Numbered from the stretch's first letter, positions 46,236-56,213 are shown. The stretch: 64,000 nucleotides of DNA from Tetrapisispora phaffii CBS 4417 (GCF_000236905.1 NC_016528.1:444001-508000), one strand, 5' to 3'. Made by a program: numbers and translations. The notes: generated by a model not told the origin, from the sequence alone.

Positions 46236-47036
46236 ATGAAGTTATCTAACATTGCCTTATTAAGTGCCGCCGCTGCCACCGCTTCCGCTTATGACCACAA
46301 ATCTGCTGCTATTGTCGAGTTAGAAGTTTACATGACTGATATCGTGAACAACATGGACCAATATCTTGCTATGCAAGCAGCTAACCCAGGTCAAGCTTTC
46401 CCAGCTGAAATTATGTCTGCCTACGTTCAAATGGCTAGAGGTAACACTATCAGTTACACTTCATTCTTTTCCACCATTGATGAAAGCGAAGTCGAGTTTT
46501 TGATGACCGGTGTATCTTGGTATTCTGCCAGATTAGCTCCATCCGTTTCTGCTGCTCTTCTTGAAGCTGGTATTGACACCAACGATGAAAATGTTGCTGC
46601 TGCCACTTCTCAAGCTGCTACTGCCTCCCAAGCTGCTGCCACTTCCCAAACTGCTGCCACTTCCCAAGCTGCTGCTGCCGCAAACACTATCAACTCTTCT
46701 AACTTAGTCATCTCTTCTAACTTATATTCTAACTACAACAGTACCGTCACAGCTAATGTTACTGATATTTCTACTACTTTAGCCACTATTACGAGCTGTG
46801 ATGATGGTAAATGTACTGAAGAAACTACCACCGTTAAGGTTACAGACAATGGCACCATTTTAGAAACTGTTACTAGTTGTGGTGAAACCGGGTGCACTGC
46901 ATCTGCTAGTATTAAAGTTCAATCCTCTGCTACTGCTAGTACTACCCCAGTTGTTGCTGAAAACCTAAATGGTTCTTCCAAGTTGAACTTCGGTATGGGT
47001 GCTATCTTAGCTGCCGCTATCCCTATGTTATTATAG
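46236..47036 (+). CDS. TIR/DAN-type GPI cell wall mannoprotein, paralog of the 438-residue gene
   Basis: 266 residues: signal peptide (1-18), SRP1/TIP1 domain (about 20-115) almost identical to that of the gene at 32635-33951, a short Ala/Thr/Gln repeat (ATSQAA units, about 127-147), a region with NxS/T sites, two Cys-pair modules (TITSCDDGKCTEE, TVTSCGETGCTAS) and a GPI signal (GMGAILAAAIPMLL). It lacks the long Ser-rich repeats of its paralog. Its promoter is the duplicated segment with AR1- and SRE-like motifs. Convergent with the next TIR gene. Confidence 0.9.
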   Translation: MKLSNIALLSAAAATASAYDHKSAAIVELEVYMTDIVNNMDQYLAMQAANPGQAFPAEIMSAYVQMARGNTISYTSFFSTIDESEVEFLMTGVSWYSARLAPSVSAALLEAGIDTNDENVAAATSQAATASQAAATSQTAATSQAAAAANTINSSNLVISSNLYSNYNSTVTANVTDISTTLATITSCDDGKCTEETTTVKVTDNGTILETVTSCGETGCTASASIKVQSSATASTTPVVAENLNGSSKLNFGMGAILAAAIPMLL

Positions 47037-47381
47037 ATAGCAATATTGTAACATTTATAGAAATTTTTAATTTATAGACAATAATAAATGCTTTATTTTA
47101 TTTAAAAACTCTATTTAAGTAGTTTCTCATATTATTTTTACGCACTACACATCATTAGATAGATGCAATTCACTTTGATTCTTATCTATCTATTCGTGAG
47201 GCTACAAGATATTATTTTAATTATATCAAACGAATAAAATAAAAATACTTTCTTTAATTATTATATATATTCTTTAAAAACGTCTTATAATACATCTAAT
47301 TGTACATTAATCTCTATATCTATATGTGGATGGGTATGTTCCTTTTAAATTTTTTTTATCACTTTAATTAAATAAAGTTGA
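47037..47381. terminator. Convergent 3' region between TIR-type genes
   Basis: 345 bp between two convergent genes, AT-rich with polyadenylation-like sequence. Nothing else seen. Confidence 0.4.
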
Positions 47382-48128
47382 TTATAATAACATAGCAGCG
47401 GCACCAGCGACCATAGCACCAACACCAGCACCTAAAGCAGCAGCGTTGTTTGCAGAAGTGCTAGTAGAGGAATGAGAAGCTGATGATAAGCTGGATGCGC
47501 TAGTAGAAGAATGAGAAGCTGATGATGAGCTGGATGCGCTAGTAGAAGAATGAGAAGCTGATGATGAGCTGGATGCGCTAGTAGAAGAATGAGAAGCTGA
47601 TGATGAGCTTGAAGAGGATGTTGAAGATGAGGCAGCTGCAGAGGAAGAAGCAGCAACAGAGGAAGAAGCTACGGTAGAGGAGGAAGCTACGGTAGAGGAG
47701 GAAGCAGTAGCAGAGGAGGAAGCAGCTGCACCAGTGGCAGCGGCATTGTGAATTGGTAAACCGTTAGAATCAGTAGAAATACCATTACTTGAGAAGTAAG
47801 AAGCTAGAACAACAGCTAATCTGGTAGTGTACCATGGTAGTTGGGTCATCACATCTTCGATGGCGCTAAAATCTAATTGAGTGAATAAACTGGTGTAAGC
47901 GTCATCATCTTTCTTGTAAGTTGTCATTTGAGTGTAGACTTCTAAAACACCGGCTGGTAAAACGAAGTTGGCATTGTTTTCAGCGTAAGAAATATAATCC
48001 ATTAAATTATTTTGAACATCATCTAAACAAGCTTGGAATTCAATAACGTCAATGCTGTCGATATCGTAAGCAGCGACGTTGGAGGCAGCAACGGCTAATA
48101 AAACAGCTAATTGTTTGAAAGATGGCAT
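47382..48128 (-). CDS. TIR-type GPI cell wall mannoprotein with 13-residue repeats
   Basis: 248 residues: signal peptide (1-20), SRP1/TIP1 domain (about 22-115, TQLPWYTTRLAVVLASYF), a Ser/Ala region, then about four tandem 13-residue repeats of ASHSSTSASSSSS type (39-bp DNA repeats at about 47454-47611) and a GPI signal (GAGVGAMVAGAAAMLL). The insertion KKDDDAY before the TSLFTQLDFS segment sets it apart from the other four. TCGTATA (SRE-like) lies at 48490-48496, about 360 bp upstream. It is the last wall-protein gene of the cluster. Confidence 0.9.
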   Translation of the reverse strand: MPSFKQLAVLLAVAASNVAAYDIDSIDVIEFQACLDDVQNNLMDYISYAENNANFVLPAGVLEVYTQMTTYKKDDDAYTSLFTQLDFSAIEDVMTQLPWYTTRLAVVLASYFSSNGISTDSNGLPIHNAAATGAAASSSATASSSTVASSSTVASSSVAASSSAAASSSTSSSSSSSASHSSTSASSSSSASHSSTSASSSSSASHSSTSASSLSSASHSSTSTSANNAAALGAGVGAMVAGAAAMLL

Positions 48129-49583
48129 TTTATATTTTTGAATGTGTATATGAGTGTGTCAGTGTGTACTGTTTTAATTGTGTTTTTCTGAAGACTAAGA
48201 TGTGAAAGGATATATAATAAAATCAAGAGGTCATTAACATTAGATCAATATAAAAAATGATAATTAATTGACTTTATATATGTCAAAAATAATTAATAAT
48301 GTCTATCAATTTTTACCATTTCAAATTAATCTTTACGATGAAATAAAACTATTATAACACCTCTTAATTCTTTTAGTTATTGATCATCCCATGGAAGTAT
48401 AAGTAAATTTATTATTAAAAAATAGCGTTACTTCTTCACCTTCTTATAATTATCTAAGGTAACACGTTGCTAAACATTGAGGTCAGTACTCGTATATGTA
48501 GCATTTGAATACAACTATGTTTATGAATTGTAACATTATCATATCATTATACTTTTGTTAAACAAAATTCTATTGACTTTTTTATAGAGGTACTCTTTTT
48601 TTTCTTTTTTTATGACTTCGTATAGAGGAATTCGGAATATTATATTCCAAAATTCGTTCAGCATTGCAATAAAACAAGCCAGAAAAATAAAGAGAAAGAC
48701 AATAGTTAGTTTCAAATAATAAGATTTCTGAAACTAATAATGGAAAGCAAACAAGCAAGAATGAAATAAATCTTGTAAAACTATGCTCTAAAACATGAAT
48801 ATAGGTAGATATCAATTTTTTATATAACCCAGTAATTAAGAGATTCCATAATGTTGCATTTAAACCGTACACTCGTAACAGCAATAAGGAGGAGAGAACA
48901 AAAGGTTTAGTTAACTTATAATCATCCGTAAACGAAAGTCAAGCACGATAATGAACATTTAGTTCAATAATATTTCTAAGTTTTATATATCCATATATGT
49001 TTCTACATATATGTGGATAGATGAATGCATTTGTTAGCGCACCAAACTACTTGCTAAGAGAGAGCAAGAAATGGCATAGCCATTTGTATGAGGGCTGTGT
49101 CTGTAAATTACAGTAACTCTGAAATTATCTTTGTACGAGATCTTTCTTTCTCAGTACTTGGATCTAAGGTTCCTCAGGTAAAACTATCTATTCGTAACTT
49201 GAAGTTGAACAAGAAAAAAATTGATTCCGTAGAACACAGCATAACTAATACTCAAGTGGTATGCTTATGATCCCTATAAGAATTTATGCTGTCCATAAAC
49301 TGATCAAATATTCACAAACGAGTGTACCATTTACGGAACAGTAATAATTGAAAGCTCCGTAAAACATTTCATACAACTTACACCCAGTAATTATATAATG
49401 CAAATGAGTATTACTAGAATTATCATTAATCTGCTTGCATTGTTGTAGGTTCTGGAAAAAATAAATAAAAAAAATTGAGAAAACGTTTATTACATTATGT
49501 CTCTGTCATTCTTATCTCAACAATCTGTCATGAAAAGACATTTTTTTGAAAGTAAAAATGTCGTAACAAACGCGAAAAAGTTA
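48129..49583. other. Intergenic region, last TIR gene to tRNA-Thr
   Basis: 1.45 kb with no supported gene. TCGTATA at 48490-48496 belongs to the TIR promoter. A small inverted repeat around 48990-49012 (ATATATG arms). Frames at 48582-48884 and 49088-49270 have no features. Confidence 0.45.
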
Positions 49584-49656
49584 TGCTTCCAACCAGAGTC
49601 GAACTGATGATCTCCACATTACTAGTGTGGCGCCTTACCAACTTGGCCATAGAAGC
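49584..49656 (-). tRNA. tRNA-Thr, anticodon AGU (second, identical copy)
   Basis: The reverse complement is identical, base for base, to the tRNA at 13378-13450: same acceptor stem, anticodon AGT, A and B boxes. The short flanks also match (AAGC before the gene; CATAACTTTTT after it), with an A5 run at 49576-49580, the Pol III terminator in its orientation. No intron. Confidence 0.97.
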
Positions 49657-49718
49657 TTATTAACATGCGATAACTATTGTAACACGGATAGTACAATAGA
49701 CAGAGTTAAGACAGGATT

Positions 49719-50064
49719 ATAATATAATAGATAGACAGATGTAAGACAGACTATTATATTATGGCAGATGGGAAGCGCAGGATCGGATCTTCTTATTATT
49801 TTCAACGTAAAACAGAAACTTGCTTCTTTTTATCTATTCTACATAATATCTAATAATAAGTTACATGATCATCCAAATACTAGAAGTATAAATAGGTCTC
49901 CTATTTATACTTTTAGTTTAGCTACAATTTGCAATGTGCCTCGTTGAACTTGTCATTGCATTCGTGGCGACATCAGCTGTTCCAGTTGGTGACAATATTT
50001 CCTAAACAGGAAATATTAATGTTTCGTAACTGTTTCAGTAATAGTTCCTAAATAGGAAATATTA
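49719..50064. repeat. Cluster of four inverted repeats upstream of tRNA-Thr
   Basis: Arms read directly: ATAATATAATAG 49719-49730 with 49751-49762; AAGTATAAATAGG 49884-49896 with 49900-49912 (3-base loop); AATATTTCCT 49994-50003 with 50008-50017; TAATAnTTCCTA 50039-50050 with 50053-50064. The last two share the TTCCTA core. All are able to form hairpins. Confidence 0.85.
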
Positions 50065-50245
50065 TTACTGTTATATCGTAATCTAACTCTTGCTGAGCTT
50101 ATATTACAACAATAACGGTTGATCAGATGTAATGATATAAACCAATTTAACTAATAACATAGATAAATTAGAAATAAGGCGAATCGATAATTATTAGGAA
50201 GTTAATGTAATGGGTAAAGGTCACTTTTGGGAATAATATTAAAAT

Positions 50246-50598
50246 TGTTGTTATCATTATATCCCAAAGTAGTTGAATTAGTACTTATTGTATGTAAAAA
50301 TATATATTCACCACAACCGTGAACTTAAACTGTTCTAGAAACGTTCGTTAGGTGCTATGACACTGACGAGATTAGCGAAGAGCACATAATGATATTATGT
50401 TCATTGGTCAACTAGATGCATTCAGATACTCACTAACTGGATCCCAAAACCAAGTGTTCAGATATATAAAGAAGAGACTCTTTCATGTAAGATCACATTA
50501 TATCCACTATGTTTACTATGTTTACTATATAATCTATATAATCTATAATAAAAGACAAATCTGTTTTACAACCTAAAAAGGTACTTAAAAATACAACA
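50246..50598 (+). mobile_element. Possible degenerate solo LTR
   Basis: 353 bp with ends TGTTGT and ACAACA, which are perfect 6-bp terminal inverted repeats of the TG...CA type seen in yeast Ty LTRs. Inside, a TATATAAAGA box (50463-50472) is followed by an AATAAAA signal (50547-50553), an order normal for U3-R. It lies about 590 bp upstream of the tRNA-Thr start, a preferred Ty insertion zone. There is no matching 5-bp target duplication (AAAAT against TTTGT), so it could be chance. Confidence 0.3.
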
Positions 50599-52019
50599 TT
50601 TGTATATGTGAACGCTATAATCGGTGCTGATCTTGCTATTAACACTCTCTTCTCTGTGAAAATAGTATCTAAGTTATATTTAATTTTCCACAGATTGAGT
50701 AAAAGATGAAGATGGATTTTAGTTTTTAGAATTTACAATATAGTAACAGGTAACTTTACATCTTATTAATCTATTATATTATGTATGTTAATTATGGTTC
50801 ATGTCGTAGTAAAATAAATATTAGCAACAGTTGTTTATCTGGAATATGTAAAAATGAATACAACTAAATTACTATCTAAATAGCATACTTCAAGAATAAT
50901 TTCAAAAGTCTAACTGGATTTAACTCAAATAATTGTATTATCAAGATCAGTAATTGTTGATAATGGCATGCCAGGGTCTCTTTTTCTACCACATTTATTT
51001 TCCATAAATAGTGGTGTAGAAGATGCGCATATTTTATATTATTTTATTAGATACAAAGTAAACATTCGAATATATAAAATAATAAATTGTATTTAAAAGT
51101 TACAATATACAATGTATATACTTCCTACACCAGACTAATACCACTATTTATATTTTGAACTTTAAACTAATATTTTAGAAGAAAAAGAACAACTCTCTAT
51201 ATGTTCCTCTTTGAGAATTAAACATTAATAATTTTTTTCAATGTTTATATAATTGATATTTTAGACATATTAAAAACAAAATAGACAATTTTACAATGCA
51301 TAATTCAATGATAAAAGAATTAATACTTAATTTCTTTTTATTTTAATACAATAATTAAATTGAAGCATTTTGTCATACCTGAAACAAAATCTCTTGAACA
51401 AGATATTAGAGGATCAAAATAATTTATTGATGCATTTTCGTTTCATTACCATAATATTATCAGAACAACTATTTATATTAAATTTACTCAAGACAATAAA
51501 TAATAAAATGAGACCTCGTAGATGAAACAAAGCAATCGAGGGACAATCTATGATCTCGATTCTTGTAGTTACAAAGTAACTATGGCGCAAAGCAGCGGCG
51601 GCAGTATCAGCAGCAGCAGCAGCTTATTTATTCCTCATAACCGTTAATATTTTGAATTATATTCTTTCAATATTTCAATAAAATAACCATGTATGTGGGT
51701 AGTAATTGATTTTATAATTAAATGCTCCATTCAGATCTTCGAATTTATTAAGTACTCTTACTATTTTACTCTGTTAACATCTCGCGTAGCTTTTAAATCT
51801 AGCTAACGCGCTTAATTTTATACACAATACTTTTGTCATACATTCTTTTTTATTTACATGTTTGTGATATACCTATAAAATATTCTATATAAATTATATG
51901 TTCGTAATTTAATTCTGTTCAGATATCGTAAAAGAAAGCAGTCTATATCAAAACAGAGGAGTAAGAATAATCACTACTTTTGCATTTAAACCGTATATGC
52001 GCTGCTGTTTTGAGGACCT

Positions 52020-55000
52020 ATGATAGATAATGAAGATCAATTCAGTGACTTCGAAGATGATGAATTTGATTCTTTATGGCAAAAAAATATTAATAAAGAA
52101 GTCACTACTGTAGTGACAAAAAGGGCGATTCCAGCACAGAGAAACTTATATGGCGAAGTTTTACCAGGTCAAAAAACCTTTTATGAAGAAGTCCAAACGT
52201 CCACTGTCTTTAAACCTACTCATCACAAGTTAAAAAGTGATCAATTAGGTTATTATGTTTATCCGACTAATTTTGAGGTCAGAGAATATCAATATAATAT
52301 TGTTAAAAAAGCACTAACAGAAAATGTATTATGTGCTATTCCTACTGGTATGGGTAAAACATTCATTGCAAGTACTGTAATGCTTAATTTCTTCCGATGG
52401 AGTGAAACAGGTAAAATTATATTTACTGCACCTACCAGGCCATTAGTAGCACAACAAATCAAGGCTTGTCTAGGTATAACTGGTATTCCATATGACCACT
52501 CCGCCATTCTTCTAGATAAATCAAGGAAAAATAGAGAGGAAATTTGGAAAGAGAAACGTGTATTTTTTACTACACCACAAGTAGTTGAAAATGATTTGAA
52601 AAGAGGTGTATTAGATCCCAGAGACATTATATGCCTGATTATCGATGAAGCTCATAGGGCAACTGGATCTTATGCATATTGTAAACTTGTTCAATTCATC
52701 GATAGATTCAATTCATCATATAGAATTCTAGCATTGACAGCCACTCCTGGTAGTGAGATCACCAACGTTCAAGAAGTAGTAAATAATTTAAATATTTCCA
52801 AGATTGAAATTAGAACAGAAGAGAGTATGGATATAGCAAAGTACATGAAAAAAAGATACAAAGAAAAAATAGAAGTTTCATTAACAACTGAAATAGAAGA
52901 TATCATTGAACAAATAGGAATAGCGATTACTCCCACATTACAACAAGCAGTTGAATTAGGAATCTATGATGATTGTCCACCATCATATATTAATGCATTT
53001 GTTGCATTACAGAAAAGTCAACAGATTATATTGAATCCAAGTTTACCCGAGGGAATCAAGTGGAGAAATTACTTCATATTACAATTGCTTAATCACGTAG
53101 GTCAAATGATGAAGAGAATAAAAATTTACGGTGTAATTACTTTTTATAAATACTTTCAAAATAAACATAAAGAATTTACTACGAAATACAGTTTAGGGAA
53201 ATCAACTAACAAGATAGCTGCCAGTTTTTATTATCATCCAATGATCAAAACTATGATGGATGCCTGTGACAAACATGTCAAAAACAGTAATTTTGTAAGT
53301 CATTTGAAGTTTCAACACATTCAAGAAGAACTGCATAATTTTTTTATAGATGGAAGATCGGATTCAAGAGTCATCATTTTTACAGAATTGAGAGATAGTG
53401 CTCTTGAGATTGTCAAATATATTGATAATCTTAATATTAAAACAATCATACCCCATATCTTTATTGGGCAAGCTAAAGGTAAAGAGGGGTTTGATGAGGT
53501 GGAATATAATAAGAAACATAAACCAAAGGGACGAAAGAAAGCTGAAAGACTAAAACAGCGAGAAGAATTTGTTGCATTAGAAGAAGAGAAAAAGAAGAAA
53601 CTTGAGAAAGAAAGTGCCGAAAGGTCTGCAAGAAGGACATTCAGTTCAGAAGAAGCCCAGCTCAAAGGGATGACCCAAAAACAACAAAAAGAAGTGATAA
53701 GTGACTTTAAAAAGGGTATTTACAATGTTCTTGTTTGTACATCAATCGGTGAAGAAGGTCTAGATATTGGTGAAGTCGACTTGATTATTTGTTTCGATAC
53801 AACTAGCAGTCCCATAAAGAACATCCAAAGAATGGGTAGAACAGGTAGAAAACGAGATGGTAAAATTGTTTTATTGTTTGCTAGCAACGAATCTAAGAAG
53901 TTTGAAAAAGCAATGGAAAGCTATTATGATCTGCAAAAACAGATAGGACAAAACTTTGTTTTATACAAAGATTCCGATAGAATTTTGCCGAAAGATATAG
54001 AACCTGAGTGTATTAAAGAATTTATTCAAGTAGGGGCTGAAAATGAAGAAATAAACAATATAAATGATTCAGATGAAGTGATTAGATACGCAACACAATG
54101 CATGAATGGAAAAAAACCAAAAAAGACTAAGTCAAGCGTTTACAAAAAAGAAAAAGCTGCATCTCAAAAGAGATTTTTTATGCCTGATAACGTTGTCACT
54201 GGAATCATATCAGCTAACTCACTTGTGAGAAAAGTGCAAGTAGTAAAAGATCCAGAGATATACATACCTTCAGAACATAAACCAAAAGAAGAGTTCACCT
54301 TACTTGATGAAATCGAAGATGAATTATTTGCGAGTCAGTCACCACAAAAGAATGACGCTTATACAAATGATGTTTTTTTAAGCGACATGCCTTTAAACTT
54401 AGTGACCTCCATTGTTTCTAAATATGATATACCAAAAATCGAGCCATCTAATTTTACAGCTTTCAAAAAGCAAACAATGACAATTAATAAATTAGAGAGT
54501 AATTCTTTAACAGATACACACGAGTTGATGACAATAGATAATGTTGAATCTAACAAAACAGAAAAAATGATAGAGAATGTTTCTCTTCTTTCAGATGACG
54601 AGGAAATCAAAAGTATTCCTAAAGATTCATTTGTCAAGGTAAATGCTTTAGAATTAGATAATAAGTCAATTGAGCGTAGTGCTTCAAAATTAAAAGACTC
54701 AAGAATGGATAGCACTTTATTCAAAAATAAATTTCGAAGTTCAGATGGTCTTCTAACAAAAATAGAAAAACTTTATTTTTCAGATAATTATTCACCAAAA
54801 TACACTGTAAGTATAGATACAATACCGAACTTAAAAATCACTACTGAACGCAACTATGTTGCTCATAATACCCATGTTCAAAAGATATTAAATATTTTTA
54901 AAAAAATGAATGAAAACGATACACAAACCCAAATCGATATCAACAGATCCAAATGTATCGCAAGAGGTATTATGGGAGGAAATATCAATTTAATCGATGA

Positions 55001-55136
55001 AACCGATTGTAATTCATCTATAATCTCAAATTCAGATATAAGTTTCAATATGAGAACCAGTGATGATTCAACTAAATTGTCAAGCACACAAAATGAAAAG
55101 TTAAATGAATTGCTTGATTCAGATTCAGACTTTTAA
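52020..55136 (+). CDS. MPH1: DNA helicase Mph1 (FANCM family)
   Basis: 1038 residues (993 in S. cerevisiae). SF2 helicase: NFEVREYQYNIVKKAL (Q-like region, about 84-99), Walker A IPTGMGKTF (about 107-115), FTAPTRPLVAQQ, DEAH box in IIDEAHRATGSY (about 207-218), ALTATPGS, an inserted helical domain (about 290-500), and the C-terminal helicase domain with SIGEEGLDIGEVDL and motif VI QRMGRTGRKR (about 602-611). The last 350 residues are disordered and Ser/Asp-rich. Mph1 unwinds D-loops and remodels stalled forks, limiting crossovers. S. cerevisiae MPH1 (YIR002C) lies next to AIM21 and near CEN9, consistent with the rest of this window. Confidence 0.96.
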   Translation: MIDNEDQFSDFEDDEFDSLWQKNINKEVTTVVTKRAIPAQRNLYGEVLPGQKTFYEEVQTSTVFKPTHHKLKSDQLGYYVYPTNFEVREYQYNIVKKALTENVLCAIPTGMGKTFIASTVMLNFFRWSETGKIIFTAPTRPLVAQQIKACLGITGIPYDHSAILLDKSRKNREEIWKEKRVFFTTPQVVENDLKRGVLDPRDIICLIIDEAHRATGSYAYCKLVQFIDRFNSSYRILALTATPGSEITNVQEVVNNLNISKIEIRTEESMDIAKYMKKRYKEKIEVSLTTEIEDIIEQIGIAITPTLQQAVELGIYDDCPPSYINAFVALQKSQQIILNPSLPEGIKWRNYFILQLLNHVGQMMKRIKIYGVITFYKYFQNKHKEFTTKYSLGKSTNKIAASFYYHPMIKTMMDACDKHVKNSNFVSHLKFQHIQEELHNFFIDGRSDSRVIIFTELRDSALEIVKYIDNLNIKTIIPHIFIGQAKGKEGFDEVEYNKKHKPKGRKKAERLKQREEFVALEEEKKKKLEKESAERSARRTFSSEEAQLKGMTQKQQKEVISDFKKGIYNVLVCTSIGEEGLDIGEVDLIICFDTTSSPIKNIQRMGRTGRKRDGKIVLLFASNESKKFEKAMESYYDLQKQIGQNFVLYKDSDRILPKDIEPECIKEFIQVGAENEEINNINDSDEVIRYATQCMNGKKPKKTKSSVYKKEKAASQKRFFMPDNVVTGIISANSLVRKVQVVKDPEIYIPSEHKPKEEFTLLDEIEDELFASQSPQKNDAYTNDVFLSDMPLNLVTSIVSKYDIPKIEPSNFTAFKKQTMTINKLESNSLTDTHELMTIDNVESNKTEKMIENVSLLSDDEEIKSIPKDSFVKVNALELDNKSIERSASKLKDSRMDSTLFKNKFRSSDGLLTKIEKLYFSDNYSPKYTVSIDTIPNLKITTERNYVAHNTHVQKILNIFKKMNENDTQTQIDINRSKCIARGIMGGNINLIDETDCNSSIISNSDISFNMRTSDDSTKLSSTQNEKLNELLDSDSDF

Positions 55137-55558
55137 AACACACAATACTGCATACATAACTTACACAGATTAGTTGTATAGATACATTTAGAAATATAGA
55201 AATCTCTGTTTCTATTTATTAAATAAAGATATATTTCAAATAAAAATAGTAGGTTATAAAATGGGTTCATTAAGCTAACATTTTAAAAAGCAATCCGTTA
55301 GCAACCACTTTCAAATGCCATTTGTGAAAGTGTAGCTAGCTCTTCTTTTTTTTTTTTTTTTTAGTTTTCGGCTCATCTTAATATTGGTAAGGTAAATTAT
55401 AGTTGTAATGGCTCATCTGAAATATTTTCAAATTTTATAAGCCGTTTGAAAATTATAACACTAGATAAAACAATCAACAGATTTAAAAGGATAAGGATAA
55501 ATTCAATCAGATGTTATAACTCAATCCAAAGAAAGTGATAGTTTAATAGTTGTCAAAA
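55137..55558. other. Intergenic region MPH1 to TMA20
   Basis: 422 bp with a T17-type homopolymer run at about 55347-55363. MPH1 3' UTR and TMA20 promoter. Two GGCTCATCT copies (55370-55378 and 55410-55418) form a short direct repeat. Confidence 0.5.
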
Positions 55559-56213
55559 ATGTTCAGAAAGTATGTTCAGTACCTATTTTTTTATCTCTTC
55601 AATTTTAATAAATGCAAAGCAAACTAACACCATATTTTATTATATAAATATTAAATTATTCTAATAAAATTATTGTAGATTTACCAAAGAAGATATTCAT
55701 TCGAGATCGAAAGTCAAATCTTCAGTCCAAAGAAATTTAAAATCTAAACTGGTCAGCCAATTCCCTCAATTAGAAGAAGTTATCGATGAGTTAATTCAAA
55801 AAAAAAGTCAAATTGAATTAATTAAGTGTGAGGATAAAATTCAACTGTATACAGTTGATGGTGAAGTATATTTTTTCCAACAGTTTGATGAATTAATTCC
55901 AACTTTAAAGTTAATCCATAAATATCCACAAGCATTCCCAACTATTCAAGTCGACAGAGGTGCTATTAAATTCGTATTATCAGGTGCAAATATCATGTGT
56001 CCTGGTTTAACTTCACCAGGTGCAAGATTACCAGAAACACCAGGTTACGAAAAAGATTCAATTATTATAATTAATGCTGAAAATAAAGAACATGCATTAG
56101 CTGTTGGTAAATTACTAATGAGTACCGATGATATCGCATCTATTAATAAAGGTCATGGTGTTGAAATGATCCATCATTTAGGTGATCCTTTATGGAATTT
56201 TAATATCGATTAA
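55559..56213 (+). CDS. TMA20: Ribosome-associated PUA protein Tma20 (MCT-1 homolog), spliced
   Basis: Two exons: 55559-55569 (ATGTTCAGAAA) and 55679-56213. Joining them gives 181 residues beginning MFRKFTKEDIHSRSKVKSS, the same length as S. cerevisiae Tma20, which also has an intron very near its start. The intron (55570-55678, 109 bp) has GTATGT at the 5' site, AACTAAC as branch site (55622-55628) and TTGTAG at the 3' site. The MCT-1 N domain (about 1-90) and PUA domain (about 92-175: VQVDRGAIKFVLSGANIMCP, HHLGDPLWNFNID) are both clear. Tma20 works with Tma22 in recycling 40S subunits after termination. Without splicing only a 72-codon frame from 55995 would be seen. Confidence 0.95.
55570..55678 (+). 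other. Intron of TMA20
   Basis: GTATGT donor at 55570, AACTAAC branch site at 55622-55628 (first base differs from the yeast UACUAAC optimum) and TTGTAG acceptor ending at 55678. The distance from branch A to acceptor is about 51 nt. Confidence 0.92.

Larger units (their letters stand above)
45353..46613. repeat. Inverted repeat, right copy of segment B
   Basis: Inverted counterpart of about 33574-34836, covering the promoter and first about 126 codons of the plus-strand TIR gene. Both copies contain the same 69-codon open frame (45554-45763 and 34424-34633), which follows from DNA duplication and is not evidence of coding. Confidence 0.9.
49657..52019. other. Gene-poor region between tRNA-Thr and MPH1
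   Basis: 2.36 kb without a supported protein gene. It contains a cluster of inverted repeats (49719-50064), a possible solo LTR (50246-50598), another inverted repeat (51004-51151) and a short GCA-rich run at about 51590-51631, and ends in the MPH1 promoter. Such a region upstream of a tRNA gene is where retrotransposon remnants are usually found in yeasts. Confidence 0.5.
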
